Below are positions 1-13,081 of a stretch of 64,000 nt of DNA, in pieces. Where the stretch lies: positions 1 through 64,000 of the forward strand of contig JNEM01014713.1 in the NCBI GenBank assembly GCA_000697335.1, written 5' to 3'. Each line of letters begins with the position of its first letter. Position 1 is the first letter of the stretch. The notes under the pieces were generated by a model. It did not search any database. It was not told the origin of the DNA and was given only the letters and a program-made list of their open reading frames with translations. A program made the translations under genes and the position numbers. Source of the DNA: Conidiobolus incongruus B7586. Its lineage: Eukaryota > Entomophthoromycota > Entomophthoromycetes > Entomophthorales > Conidiobolaceae.

Positions 1-509
1 ATATATATATATATATATAATTCTTATGTAATCAATATTAAAAAATCAATAATTTTTTAAATAAACTAAAAAAGTAATTTTTAATATATTTTTTACTCTA
101 TTGATAATTAAAAAAATAATAGTTGAAATTAATTTTTTCATTTTAATTAGTTTTAAATAGTTTTTTTTAAAATAATTTATATAGTAATAAATATTTAATT
201 TAGATAATATTTTATTATTATAGATATTTATAAATTTTAATTAATTTTAGATGGTTTATGATTAAGTTTTATTAATATTAAAATAAAGAACTTTTGATAA
301 TTATTATTTAGTTTAAGTATAATTAAATTAAACATTAAATATCAAAAAATTAATTTTTTAACAAAAAATCTATTATATATATATGTATATATAGTTCAAA
401 AATATTTATTTCCATATTTGTTTTGTATGTATTTTTTATTTAAAACTTATAATATATTTGAAAAGTTAAAAATTAAATAATTTCTTATTTTTTTAATTCT
501 ATGGTAATA
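1..509 (-). mobile_element. mariner-type DNA transposon, 5' part, cut by window start
   Basis: This stretch is the reverse complement of the 5' third of the mariner element at 1390-2709. The shared block includes the run around 240-340 and the segment ending in ATTCTATGGTAATA near 509, which matches the 5' terminal repeat of the better copy. The rest lies outside the window. It is non-coding as it stands. Homology was judged by eye against two other copies. Confidence 0.6.
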
Positions 510-624
510 AAATCATAATTATATTAAATAGTTAAAGTTTGAAAATAAAATAAAAAATTTAAAAATATTTTGAATTTGATTTTTTTTTTCTTAAAAATAT
601 AAATCCATATATCAATAAATATAT

Positions 625-950
625 TGTCACATGCCAGGTGAATCCCTTCTACCCAAGTATTTTTTCATCAACCTATTGTTAAAGTCATTTCCCCCTCGCA
701 TACCATCTGCCCTTGCTCTATCTTTTAATTAGCTGATGTTGCAAGTCACCAGAGAATTTAATGAATTATCTTACCCATCTCACTCTATATAAAACCTGGA
801 ATTAGAGCTATCCTCAATAAGAGGAATTTGATCTGGGTCCTCCCAGCTATTTGATTTAAACAAATAAACCCCTATCTCCCTAATACTTACCTGGAATTCC
901 TGTTCTCGCTTTTTTATCTAAACTGCTCTAGACATAGCTTCCTTAAGACA
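625..950 (+). mobile_element. candidate solo LTR (fossil LTR retrotransposon)
   Basis: A 326 bp patch clearly richer in G and C than its surroundings begins TGTCACA and ends AAGACA, giving a TGTC/GACA terminal inverted repeat typical of LTRs. Inside, in the right order, are a TATA box (TATATAAAA near 785) and an AATAAA-like polyadenylation signal near 862. No internal retrotransposon region or second LTR is visible, so it would be a solo LTR. No clear target-site duplication is seen, which suggests age or a boundary error. The family cannot be told from the LTR alone. Confidence 0.4.
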
Positions 951-1389
951 TATTAATAATCTTATGAAACTTGTAATTTTTAATCAAAAATTTAATTAAT
1001 AATATATTAAATGCTTTTGACCAGTTTCTTTTATATTCTTGATATTATAAAATTATATCAATTATATTTAATTTTTTAATATATAGTTTATATTATATCT
1101 GATTAAACTAACTAGTTATATACAAGTTACATACTTTAGTTTTATTTGATTAATAAATGATGATTTAATCTGATTAGATATCTTTTGATTAGCAATTCAA
1201 ATATTATTTTTATTTTAATTATTAAGTTGGTATTATTTGTAATTATTATGAAAATGATGGTTGGTTCAAATATACTAGTCTATTCAAGAGTAATTTAATC
1301 AAAATATAGATCAAAAAAGTAGATATAGTGTTGTGCTATTTTATTTATATATATACCAATATGAATTATTTTTAATATTAATATTTTAT

Positions 1390-2709
1390 TATTATTATAG
1401 AATTGAAGAAATGGGAAATTTTTTAATTTCTGATTTTTCAAACATATTATTAGTTTCAAATAAGAAAATATATACAAAACAAATAGGAAAATAAATAGTT
1501 TTGAATTATATATATATATATATATATAATTTTTTTATTAAAAAATTAATTTTTTAAAATTAGTTGTTTAATTTAATTATGCTTAAACTAAATAGTAACC
1601 ATCAAAAGTTTTTTATTTTAGTATTAGTAAAACTTAACTATAAACTCTCTAAAATTATTTAAAATTTACAAACAACTTTTGGTAATGAAATATTATCTAA
1701 ATTAACAATTTATTGCTAGGTAAATTACTTTAAGATTAAGAGAAAAACTACCCAAAACCTGCTAAAATCTAAAAAATTAATTTCAACTATTATTTTTTAA
1801 TTATTAATAAAGTAAAAAATTATATTGAAAAGTATCTTTTTATCTTAGTTAAAAAACTATTAAAACACTTTAATATTAGTTACATAAGTATTTTATATAT
1901 ATTAAAGTTTAAATTAAAATTAATTAATAAAAATATAAAATAAATACTTTATAATTTAACTAAAACTTAAAAAAAAGCTAGAGTAGTTATTATTAAATAA
2001 AACTTACTAAGGTATAACTAGAAACCAAAGCTTTTATAGTAAATTATTATAATTAATAAATCTTAGATTTTTTTTGTATAATCCTTTATTAAAATATAAA
2101 TTAAAGTGTTAGATTAAGTTAAATTAACCTCCTCTATAAATTCCTTTAAATAAACACTTTATTAATAAGTGAATATTAATTATAATAATAGACTATAATA
2201 ACATATGCTATTTTTATTTAGTTTTTAAAAGAAAATTTATTAATAGTAAACTTTATATTTCTTTTTTAAATAAAACTATTTTTAGTTGGTATTCTTAATA
2301 TAATTTGAGAAGACTTATTATTTTACATGATAATTATAAAATACATAAATCTAAAGTTGTAAAAAACTTTCTAATTAAAAATAACTGGAAAAAACTACCA
2401 CATCTAGTATATTTTTTAGATTATAACTTATGTGATTATTATTATTTTAGGTAATTAAAAAATCAGCTTACAAGAAAGAAAATTTCTACAGGAAAATTTA
2501 ATTGGTTTGTAAAACATTAAATTTTAGTCTTTAATAAAAAAAATTGTTTTTAAGTATTAGATCTTTGCTAAAAGTATAACAAAAAGTTATTAGAAATAAA
2601 AGAAATTATTAATTTTATAATATATATTTATTTTTACTTTTTATATATTAAAATGTTTATTTTTTTTTCAATCACAAAAAATTCCCATTATTTAAATTAC
2701 AAAGTAATA
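1390..2709 (+). mobile_element. mariner (DD34D) transposon, decayed, near full length
   Basis: About 1320 bp, the usual mariner length. The ends are imperfect inverted repeats: TATTATTATAGAATTGAAG at the left pairs with the complement of the sequence ending TTACAAAGTAATA at the right. The transposase C-terminal half is still readable on + strand around 2323-2490: LHDN, then KVVKNFL, LPHLVY, LDYNLCDYYYF and LKNQL. The spacing from the Asp of HDN to the Asp of LCDY is 34 residues, the DD34D signature. The rest of the frame is broken by stops and AT-rich drift, so it is inactive. Two further copies of the family lie at 1-509 and 57497-58722. Confidence 0.75.
1507..1528. repeat. (AT)n microsatellite
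   Basis: A run of about 11 AT units inside the 5' part of the mariner element at 1390-2709. The copy at 57497-58722 lacks a comparable run, so it expanded after insertion. Confidence 0.85.
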
Positions 2710-4284
2710 GATTTAATTATCAAATCAAATTAAACAGTTGAATAAAATTAATAAATATCTTTATATATAGCATTAAATTCTAATATTAAAATTGGATTTA
2801 ATTTGATTTTATTTAATTATTGATTTGCATAAATATAAAAGAATATATTGGATCTTTTCAACAACTCAGTTTAGTTTTATTGAAGATATCTTTTGATTAA
2901 ACTACTTTCAAGTAGATTATTAAGTGCAAATTTAAAGCTTATTTGCTAAAATTAAAATATGGATATCAGTAACCTTGTGGAATAAGATTATTATTTTAAT
3001 TCATTCAAATCACAATTTTCTTGATATAATAAAATATTCAAGCAAATTATTTATCAAAATATTAAAAAATAATAATTTTCAACAAATCTTAATTTTTTAT
3101 TCAGATTACATAAAAAGCAACATTTCAGCACTAAAACCATTGAGACAAATTATTTTTGGTAATTATTTAAATTTAATCAAGTCGTTTTTTGTCAGTAGTA
3201 CTATACTTTTGGGTAAATTCATTTGGAATTCGATATATACCCAAATATTAACTGAAAGTCATTAATACGCCTAGATTATATCATGTCAAAATTTTCTAAA
3301 ATGGTATATTGAAGTACCTTTTTCGTTTTTCTTTAATTTTTAAGCCAAATATGAATTCCAAAATTCTGGATTTTCAATTTTTTCAGAATTTGACAATTTT
3401 TAATAAAAAAATTTAAAATGTAAACTCATAAATTCTCTATTAATCATTAAATTTAATAGTAGAATTTGTATTTTATCTTATTTAATTGGTTAATTTTGGA
3501 ATGATAAGTAAATAGATTTCTGAATTATCTATTAATTGAGTAAAGTATTCAAAATAGAAATTGAAAAATCAGTAGTCAATGAATAGTTTCAATAAATTAC
3601 TATATAAGGATATTATACTGAATTTGAATAATATATCAAATAAGTATTGATTGTTTTCCTAATTTCGTTCGCATCCAAATAAGGAAGTGGAGAACTAAAA
3701 TGGCCAATTGCAGTGAGTTAACGTGATCACATTTTGCAAATATCATTATACTGTGTCAACCAATTATACACAGTGTCATAATGTAAGATCTTTTAATCTA
3801 AAAGCTTCATCAAATTGAATTTTGACTTCTAAAATATAATCAAAGTTATTAAAGAGTAAATATTATTTTTTTATATTATATAGGTAGTTTAAATTTTTTA
3901 AAAATTTTTTTTACTTAACTACTCTGATAATTCAGGGTAATTAAATAATTAAGTGGTGAGGTTACTGATAAGTTGTTAATGCTGACTAATATACCTTAGT
4001 AAAAGTGTTTAAGAAAAGGTTAGCTGATGTTACATCCAACTAGAATTGTAGCAAACTTATAATTTAAACCTTATTAAACTATGTAAACCATTTATAAATT
4101 AGTGATATAAATATAAGATAAATAATGATATAACTTTGAAAACCATAATAATATATTGTTATTTATAGTTATTAAAGTAATTTTTATTTTATATTTGTAG
4201 AATTTAGTTAAAAAAATAATAATATTAATATTGGTTTTGATTTTCATTTATTGATTTTTTTATTAAAGTATATTAATATTTTAA
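2710..4284. other. AT-rich spacer with one weak ORF
   Basis: There is no convincing gene. A 96-codon open frame on + strand at 2975-3265 starts at ATG and contains ISALKPLRQIIFGNY and IKSFFVSSTILLGKF. This looks more protein-like than random AT-rich sequence and could be a gene fragment, but I recognise no family and see no flanking exons. Confidence 0.4.
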
Positions 4285-5380
4285 TCTTTAGATATATAAT
4301 AACCTCTATATTTTTAGACAAGTTCCCACCTTACAATTGGGCCATATATCCCCTTTTTATAGAAATCTTTTTCTACTGTTTTAATAAATTTTAAAAATTT
4401 AACTTCTATTTGTTTAGATTTTTAAAAAATAAAGTTTTTCAAAAATCTTTTAAAATATCTAAAAAAAATAGAAATCACTAGGTGTAAGATTAAGAGAATA
4501 TGCTAAATATGGTAATAGTTTAAATTGATTATAATCTAAAATATATAAGGTTTCAACTGCTGTATATAGTTTTGCATTATTATGATAGTAATATACTAAC
4601 ATAAGAGTTTGTGTATTATTTAAGTCTTTACTTAAAAAATACTCTGGTTTTTGTTTTTTTAATGCTTTACATAACCTTTAAATTTTTTCAAAATAATATT
4701 CTCTATTTATCTTTTATTTTTCTTCTTAAAATTCATAATATATTATATTTTTCTAATCCTACCATATAGTTAACATTATTTTTTTTCATATATATTTGTT
4801 TTTGCTTGACTTTAAGCTTTTGTTCTTTTAATTACCCAATGATATTCACAGACTATATTATCAAACATTATCCATGTTTCATCAGTAGTAATAAAGTTCT
4901 TTAAGAAATCTAAGTCTTTTTGTAAATTTTGTAAATGAGAAATATATGCTAACTTATTTAACTTGTCAAATATTATTAATTCATAGGGTACTTAATTTAA
5001 TACTTTTTAAACTTTATTAATTTTTTTAATTGTTTTAATAATTAACTAAGACTTATATTTAATACCTTTGAAAATACCTCTAAATTATAATTAGTATGAG
5101 TTTCCACAATATCTAATATTTCTTTATTAGATACTTTTATTTTTCTACCTATATGTGGTTTATCTTTAGTATAACAATCATTATTTTGAAAATATACAAA
5201 CTATTTTTGACAACATCTAAGAGTAATAGTACCTTCACCATATACTTAGTTAATAATTCTACATGACTCAGATGGTTTATATGCTTGATCAGAATAAAAT
5301 AACATAATATTTCTTAAGAGATTATTATTAAGCTTTGGTGGTACTATTGTAAAAAATTTATATTCAAAAAGTAAAATTAG
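4285..5380 (-). mobile_element. second mariner lineage (DD34D), decayed transposase
   Basis: Read on - strand, the transposase can be followed almost end to end through many stops. It shows the N-terminal helix-turn-helix region with VYGEGTITLRCCQK and a KDKPHIGRK linker, then LLKQLKK, then the TTDETWIMFDN block (first catalytic Asp), then YHNNAK, LPYLAYSLNLTPSDFYFF and LKNF. Near 4300 comes a C-terminal block with GPIVRWE. Spacing between the second and third catalytic positions is 34. The second Asp has become Asn in HNN, and several stops sit where mariners have Trp or Gln. It differs in sequence from the family at 1390-2709. Terminal repeats were not located. Confidence 0.75.
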
Positions 5381-6178
5381 ATTCCATATTTAATTTATAT
5401 TAATTTTAGAAATTTTAACTACTTTTTAAAGTTGGTTTTACATTAACTCCACTGAATTGCAAATGTAATTAGGAAAACAATCAATATATTTATCATGAAT
5501 AATATAATTTGTTTGATTTTTATGAATATTAACTATCAGAATGGTTTGTTCAGTTTGAATCAAAATGAAAATTTGTAGTAAAATAAGAGGTTCCAAAATG
5601 TTAGAGTTATTAAATTAACAAAAATAATTTCAGTTTTCAATAATTATTATATGCATAGTATTAAGTTTATCATTTGATTTGATATGTAATTTAGATAAAT
5701 TCAAGCTAGAGTTTTCTCAAATGAATTTGAAAATCTATTATAAAATTTCAAATCCAAAAATTTTTTATAATTTAAAATTCATAAACTTAACTATTATACA
5801 ATTATCTACATTAATATTTAAGTTCCATCAATTACCAAAAATAATCTGAAACAATCAAATTTCCCCAATTGCACGTTATATTACTTGTATTTTTGGGTAT
5901 TCAATCAATTAAATTTGAGCGAGATATATTGAATAATATTGACCTATAAAATTAATAAACTTGAAAAAACCGAAAAATATTTTCATTAGAACGAGTTATA
6001 TTGAATAAAACCTCTGAAATTTATTTATAAGGTGATAAATTTCATTATCGTTAATAAAAAGATATAAAAGAATGACATACATCTAAATAAGAATTGAATT
6101 ATATCTACAACATTGAATAATCGATATATATTTTCTTAAGTTGAATATTGGAATAAAATTGAGATCTGAATTGATAAA
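5381..6178. other. AT-rich spacer, upstream region of P450 relic
   Basis: No gene is seen. The last part is the old promoter side of the first P450 copy, with a TATA-like GATATAAAAG near 6060, about 115 bp before its ATG. Confidence 0.4.
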
Positions 6179-7642
6179 ATGTTATTATTAATCATATTGA
6201 CAGCAGTCTCTTTAAGTTGGATATATTGGATAGTGCGAACGCCTGATAATCTCAAGCATATTCCACAAGTCCCAATATTGAGCTATACTTTAAAATTGAT
6301 AAAAGGTATTCCTATGATCCATATTATAGATGACTGGATGCCTATGTTTCAAGAACATGGTGTTTTAAGAATATTTTTTACTTGGAAATGGAAGGTGATG
6401 AGTGGAGACCCTGAATTACTGAAAAAAATGATATCAGATCATCATACATTCGAAAAGCTTACTCTTCATGATGTAATTCCTGACTCACTCAGTGATAAAA
6501 TGTTTGGCAATAATATCGTATTTTCTAATTACGATCAGTGGAAAAGGCATCGAAAGGTAGTTAATCCTGCATTTAAAAAAGAATGGAATTTGAATGTGTT
6601 TAATGGCAGTATGGAGGGAATCTTTGGGAATTAGATGATGATGCTAAAAATGTGGATATCAAAGATTTAATCAAAAGACTCACAATTGAGGGCTTGGGAA
6701 GAAAAATTATGTATCTGAGGTTTAATACTATATTATCGCAAAAAAGAATCAATTCATTTCACATTTTAACAAATTATTGGATACAGCTTTAAAGCTTGCA
6801 TATTTCAATATTCCAAAATTTGATAATACTTGGAACCTGCTCAGGTATTTTGCGTAAAAATAACTAGAACATGTCAATCAATTTTTGAGTAATATACTTT
6901 CCAAACGCAAAAGAAGAGTAACAGAAGAAAGGCATCTTGTCCACAAAGGCATTTTGAGTTTGATGTTGACTTCCGGTAGTTATGAACCTAATTATCTTAC
7001 AGATGAAGAAGTACAACACCCTTATGTTTTTCTTGGCAGGTCAAGGTACAACTACATTTACCATATACGCAACTCTTCATTTACTTGCTGAGCATCCAGG
7101 GACTCAGGATAAAGTCCGAAATGAGGTATTGGAAGTTTTTGGTAAAGAAGAGTATGAAACTGGTGAATTTCAAGTTCCTACTCACTATCAATCGAGTTAA
7201 TTAAATTAAACGTGTGCTGCTATCCAAGAATCTATGCGTCTTTACCCAGTAGTAACTATTATAACTAATCGAGTAGCGAAAAAGGATATAAACCACCCTG
7301 GACACGTTATACCAGCAAATGCTATAATGGATACTAGTATATACCGCATCTATCGCAATCCAGATTACTTTACAAACCCCAATACTTTCGATCCATCAAG
7401 ATTTTTAAACTAAGGTTGGCACGAATAAATTACAATCTAATTGATTCACATTCAGTGCTGAAAGTCGTGTTTGCTTAGGCGCGGGATTTTCTGTCAATCA
7501 ACAAAAATTAGTTTTATCATATATTACTAGAAGATATCGTGTCAAACATTCTAGATCTTTACCGTCGGGAAAGTCATTAAGAGTTAGAAAGCTATTCTTA
7601 TTAAAAACAAAAAAACTAAGATTGAATTTTGAATGCATTTAA
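6179..7642 (+). pseudogene. cytochrome P450 relic, array copy 1
   Basis: This copy aligns along its whole length with the intact P450 at 13082-14578. The first 151 codons are open: a membrane anchor, then MIHIIDDWMPMFQEHG, then the helix C region WKRHRK. The frame is then broken by a stop and several frameshifts. Later pieces remain clear: an I-helix piece near 7030 (FLAGQGTTTFT, with Gly in place of the Asp of AGxDTT), the ExxR helix (ESMRLYP, about 7230), FDPSRFL near 7390, and a heme loop FSAESRVCLGAG near 7450 in which a conserved Gly has become Glu but the Cys ligand is kept. It has no introns. It is the least decayed of the three relics and probably makes no working enzyme. Confidence 0.85.
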
Positions 7643-8389
7643 GTGTTTTTGATGAAAATAAGTTTGAAAAATTTTATTTTGTATATTAACGTGTTGTATT
7701 CCAAAAGCAATCAAATATGTAACTCCTATTAACCAATTGAAAGTTCGTAAAGAGCCAACTATATTTGCTACTAAGTTATGTTGCAAATTTCATTTCCCAA
7801 GTTTAATGAGTTCGCTAACTCCTCAAGTGGCTTATTTATCAAAAGTCATTAAATAACCAACCATGTCACCTTGAGATATATTCAATTAATAAAGTTTATA
7901 CTATATTCAAATTTTTATATTAATATCGTTATTTAACCTCATATCGGTTGTTTTGATAAAGCATTTTAATTTTATGTGATAAACTGAAGCTCTCTTATAT
8001 CTTATGATCCGCAACATTCTTGCTTGTTCGTATTTTATCTTTAGATTTTGATGACCCATGATCATTCACAGGTTCTGATAATATATAGTAATATTGATCC
8101 TATATTTCTAAAGCAGAGGTGTTAGACAATATTTCTTATTTATTATGAATTATCAATACTTCCATTAAATTCACAAATATCAAATATGAATTAAATTTAG
8201 CATAACGAATAAGCAAATAAATTTAATATTTAAATTTTGGAAAATTTGACAACATTAATGCTATTTGATATATCATTATATCACATTATTTGAATAGCAA
8301 ATTGGTTCATTGGTTCAGTGTTTCAGTACAAATTATTGAATTTTGAACTTAAGATATTCTTTTTTAGTTAAAATAGAAAATTTGATACA
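7643..8389. other. spacer between P450 relic and dispersed repeat
   Basis: AT-rich with no open frame of note and no recognised element. Confidence 0.4.
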
Positions 8390-8845
8390 TCAATTTAATG
8401 AAGAACATAAATGTGAGAGGAAATAGACTTTTAGAGCTTAAACAGAGAATCACCAGTGGTAAACAATAGATTACCACAAAGTTAAGGGAAATTAAGGTGG
8501 TTCACCAAATTAGGTGAAAGTAGCTTACTGCAAATCAGGTTCTTCAAATAAAGTAAATATCTCACACTTGTTGTGACTCAATACTTTTGTGAGTGTTACA
8601 AGAAAAACTTAGAGACTGGATACTTTTGAAAATGAAGATAGAAAGATGTGTTTATTAGTTTGCTTGTGGTAATCTTACATTAGTTTTAATTGTGAATGTT
8701 TGTGAACATGAATGCCTTATAGTCAGAAAATGATGAGTTTAAGCAGTTCATGAAATGAGGTATTTCCAATGGGACTTCTTGTATCAGTGTGATATTTGGA
8801 ATTTCTTGAGTGATGGACACAATTATTTCCCATCATTAATGAGAT
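8390..8845 (+). repeat. dispersed repeat R, copy 1
   Basis: One of three related copies of a roughly 450 bp sequence in this window (others at 21055-21512 on - and 42796-43192 on +). Shared blocks include GGAAATAGAC, TTTAGAGCTTAAAC, AGTGGTAAAC, TTCACCAAAT, ATATCTCA, CTCAATACTTTTGTGAG, AAAAACTTAGAGACTGGAT and TTCTTGAGTGAT. The copies diverge mainly by substitutions and small indels. In this copy the shared reading frame (see copy at 21055-21512) is broken. No terminal repeats or target duplication were found. It may be a mobile element or a scattered gene fragment; the family is unknown to me. Confidence 0.6.
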
Positions 8846-10201
8846 AGCTTCACTATAAGATGTTATAACTGCCTTAATTATCATTAATACAATTAATAAA
8901 TATATATATTAAATTCTATTGTATTTTATTTATGTCAATAATAAATAATATAAAATATCTAAAGTTCCATATGAAATGTTTTGTTTTTAAATTTTTTTAA
9001 TATAAAATAAACCTAAAAAATTTTAAAATTACAAATTATTCCATTTTATATCTTAAAATTATTGGGAATTGTATTTATTAATTACTACTATTTACATTAT
9101 AACAGATTATTAGGTAGATGAACTTTTATTGATATAAGAAAATATATAGGCATAAATCAAATTTTTTAAATACTTATTTAAAACACTCACATTCAAAAAA
9201 TTTTATATGATATTTAGGTTTAATATTGTTATTAAGATCTAAAAATTATATTATTATATAATTAATCAAAATTCAAACAATTGTGTTTTCAAAAATAATC
9301 AATATTTATTTATCATCATAAACATATATTAAATTTGATCTAAATATATAGGAATAGATCATTATTGAATTTTTAAAACGTTTAATCGAAAATTTTAAAA
9401 TTGGAGATTGAATAATGAGTAAAATATCTGGTATGAGCCAAATAAATTGGCTTTGGATATGTAGCAATGCGAAAAAAGCTATCTCTTTTTAAAAATGAGT
9501 TGGTAATTAGTAAAAGACTTAATTTAATATATCCTAATGAAATATTTAAACTGGTACATTTAAAACAGAACTAACGAAAATTAATTTTTATGTAAAGTTT
9601 CTCAATTTTAGTTATGAGTAAAATCTTCATTCAAACCTTTATCAAATTGAAGAATCAAGACTAACTTATTGATGTAACATTTTAGTGATAATGTAGAATT
9701 TATTTTTAAATAGGATCATAACCTTGTTAAATTGTGACTACATTCAGAGTGCTCACAATGACTAATATTCATCAACCTTTACAATGAAAACCATTTCTCT
9801 AAAAAAAATCTAAATTATATAATTGGACGATACAAGCTTAAAGTACACCGAAATATAGTAGTATTTATGTAATCCATTCATATTTCAAACATCAATAATC
9901 ACTAGTCAAACAAAAAAAGAATCAAAAAATTAACTGGTGAAATAGAATGAAATATTCAAAATCACTTGTTTGTAATATAGATAATTCAGCAAAATTGCTA
10001 ACTGAATTTAATTGTATTCCGTGAGATTCATATCATAAACTATCCCACATCGAGCAAGCTATAAAGTTACGCTAAATGAAGTCCTCGTTGATATATATCA
10101 ATTTGTAATTGTTATGTTAATGCTACATATAATAATTAATTTCCTGTTCATTTCCATCAAATTGGAGTATACATAACTGAACAATAGATATTAATGTGAG
10201 T
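8846..10201. other. AT-rich spacer
   Basis: About 1.36 kb with no coding signal, RNA gene or repeat that I can identify. Its right end is the upstream flank of the second P450 relic. Confidence 0.4.
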
Positions 10202-11666
10202 ATGACATTAATTTTGATATTAGTGATCATAATCTGCTGCCTTGGTTTGGTTTTATGGCTAATTAGCTTACCAAATAATCAAAAACATATCCCACAAATC
10301 CAACCATTGGTTATAGCTCTAAAAATAATAAAGGTATTCTTATGATACATATGATAGATGAATAAATACCAAGTTTAAAAAGCGTGAGACACCATGTGCA
10401 TTTTTATGATCAATGAAGAGTCATTAAAGGTAAACTTGATTTATTAAAGGAAATGGTAGCAGATCATGATTAATTCGACAAAAGCTCTCCTCATGAAATT
10501 ATACCAGGATCTTTATTTGACAATACGTTCGGCACCATTATTTTATTATCCAATTATACTCAATGGAAAAACCATCTAAAGCTGGTAAGTCCCTCGTTAA
10601 TAAGGAAGAGAATCTAAATGTATTCAGTGAATATGTATCAAGTTTATTAGAAATATTCTGAGATGCTAATCTTTATAATGCAGATATTGTCGATTAAATG
10701 AAGAAAATTACAATTGAAGCTTTAAGAAGAGGAATCATGATTCTGATATTAGATGGTATCTTATCAGAAGAGCAGTAACTATTGTTTCTAATTTTGATTT
10801 TCTTTTGAATGTGGACTTAAACCAGGCGCATATCATACTGCTAGCTATCGATAGATTTTGGAATCGTTTTAGATTTAATGTATATAAATAATTAGATATG
10901 TCAATCAATATTTTGCTAAGTTTCTGGAAGAACGTAATGAACAATTTGATGAATCTATCCACTCGAACTAGAAGTATGCTTTAAATTGAATATTATTAAC
11001 TAACATTAATGATTCAGAAGGTTTAATTAAAGAGAAAATAAAGAATGATGCTATGTTTTCCTTCTTTTCTGGTCAGGATACTACCTCTCTGACCAAATGT
11101 GCAACTCTTTAATTTTAGGAGTATCTAGATTTTCAAGATTAAGTGAGACAAGGGTTTCTGTCTGAGTTGGCTAAAACCGAGTATTACGGTGGTAAATTTC
11201 AGATCCTTACAAACTATTATTTGAATCAACTACAGTATACTTATGTAGTGATTGAAGAATCAATGCGACTTTATCCGGCAACTATCTCTGTTCAATTGGA
11301 TTTGCAAAAACGATTTCAACTACAAAGGTATCAATATCCGTAAGAATTCTTTAATTGACACATACATGTTAGTTATCCACCGCAATCCCACTTATTTCAA
11401 ATATCCTAATGCATTGATCCCTCAGTATTTTTAAATAATAATATTGGAGCCAATATATTGGGCTCCAATCGTTTCTCTTTTACTGCAATTAATCCTATGC
11501 TCTTGGGCTGGCAGTTTTCTATTATTCAATAAACTGTTCTTTCCTATATCATCCGTAGCTACCAAGTTAAATCCAATATATCTCTGCTTTCCCGAAAACC
11601 CCTAGAGATTAAAAGTCCATTTTTCCCAGGTATGATAACCTGTGATTAGATTTTCAGCGTATTTAA
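10202..11666 (+). pseudogene. cytochrome P450 relic, array copy 2
   Basis: Colinear with the intact P450 at 13082. Recognisable parts are the N-terminal anchor (MTLILILVIIICCLG), a KHIPQI segment, the I-helix SGQDTTSL near 11070, the ESMRLYP helix near 11255, and a C-terminus ending in an ATTTAA stop at the same relative place as in the other copies. Many stops and frameshifts interrupt it. In the heme loop region near 11490 the axial Cys is no longer readable. It is intronless like the other copies and more decayed than copy 1. Confidence 0.8.
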
Positions 11667-12775
11667 GATTTTAATGGTATTTATGTTATGCTCACGATCA
11701 ATTTATAACCTTTAAATATTTCTACTATTTTTGTATTTAAATTTATTTATAATATAATACAAATATTTAATGAAATTTAATTTTGGAATTTAATCGATTA
11801 AAAACAAATTAAAATTCATAAATTTTTTGCTTTTAATTAAATTCTTTGAAATTCATCATATTCAATTTTGATTATATATAATTATTATATCAATATATTT
11901 TTTAATTTAATTCCTTTTAATATTTTACCATATTTGAGACATATTATGATGTAATTCAATGATCAAATACTGGGTTGATTCAAATTTTAATATTGCTACA
12001 ATAAACTTTTAATCCACTCAATAGATTATAAATTAGAAATCAGTTAAACAATGTCATCAATTATTAGATTTTGAGCCATTAAGTTAAATAGCAAATATAT
12101 TAGTTTATTATTCTTAATATATCTATTTATATATTTAATCTTGCTTATAACATTCATATAATTTTTAATGTGATTTTTATGATATTTTATCAAGCTAGAA
12201 AATTTTTCAATTTTTATTAAACCGAGGTGTACAATTAATCTCCTGTCGGTGTATTTAGAGTTAATATATTAGTTAAATTATATTATTTATTTTATGTATT
12301 GGATTTTACAAGTTCGATTATGTTAAATTTTCACTATCTATATATATATCATATACTAAAAACCTACTACAAACAGTATGAATCTATCCAATATATGATA
12401 AATCATCTTAAATTTTTTTTCAATTGAACTAAAATAGTGTATTTTCGTGATTTTATATTGGAATATTTGTAGTGGAATAATTACAAGATTCCACATAGAA
12501 AATTTTGATCCACAAAAATAATTTAAATAATTTGGAAATTTTAATTAACTTGTTGGGAAATATTTTTAGTTTGTTTTATTTCAATAAATATGGCGATCAG
12601 GTTAGGGGATTTCAAATAAAGGATGATAGTCGGTAGAAATATCATATCTTCAGTTGAATTGACCTTTTCAATTTAAATATATGTTTGAAATATAATAACT
12701 ATTATAGTTATCCTAGAAATTTATGATATTATCTTCATAGTTTATAAATATTAAACATAATCAGTTTAAAATGTT

Positions 12776-12810
<35 letters not shown>

Positions 12811-13028
12811 ATAAATCTAGATTTTTATCAAGATTAAGCATATACAATTATAGATACTAATTTTTATTCAAACAATTATTTTAAGGGATAATTATTGAAT
12901 ATCAATATAATTAATTTTTTATTCAAATGACTAAATGTTCGAGAGATTGATTTAATCACATTTTTATAGATTGGTAAATTAGATTAATGAAAATTTATCC
13001 AAATTTTAATTATAATATATTGAGATAG
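11667..13028. other. AT-rich spacer and promoter region of the intact P450
   Basis: No gene is seen. It contains an (AT)n run at 12779-12808 and leads into the TATA box of the P450 gene. Confidence 0.4.
12779..12808. repeat. (AT)n microsatellite
   Basis: About 15 AT units, roughly 270 bp upstream of the intact P450 start codon. Confidence 0.9.
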
Positions 13029-13037
13029 TATAAAAAA
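13029..13037 (+). promoter_or_regulatory. TATA box of the intact P450
   Basis: TATAAAAAA lies 45 bp before the ATG of the P450 at 13082, with G-containing sequence after it. In a genome this AT-rich such a match carries limited weight. Confidence 0.4.
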
Positions 13038-13081
13038 GGGATTATAATCATTAAATTGATATTAAGTAATATTATTAAAAA

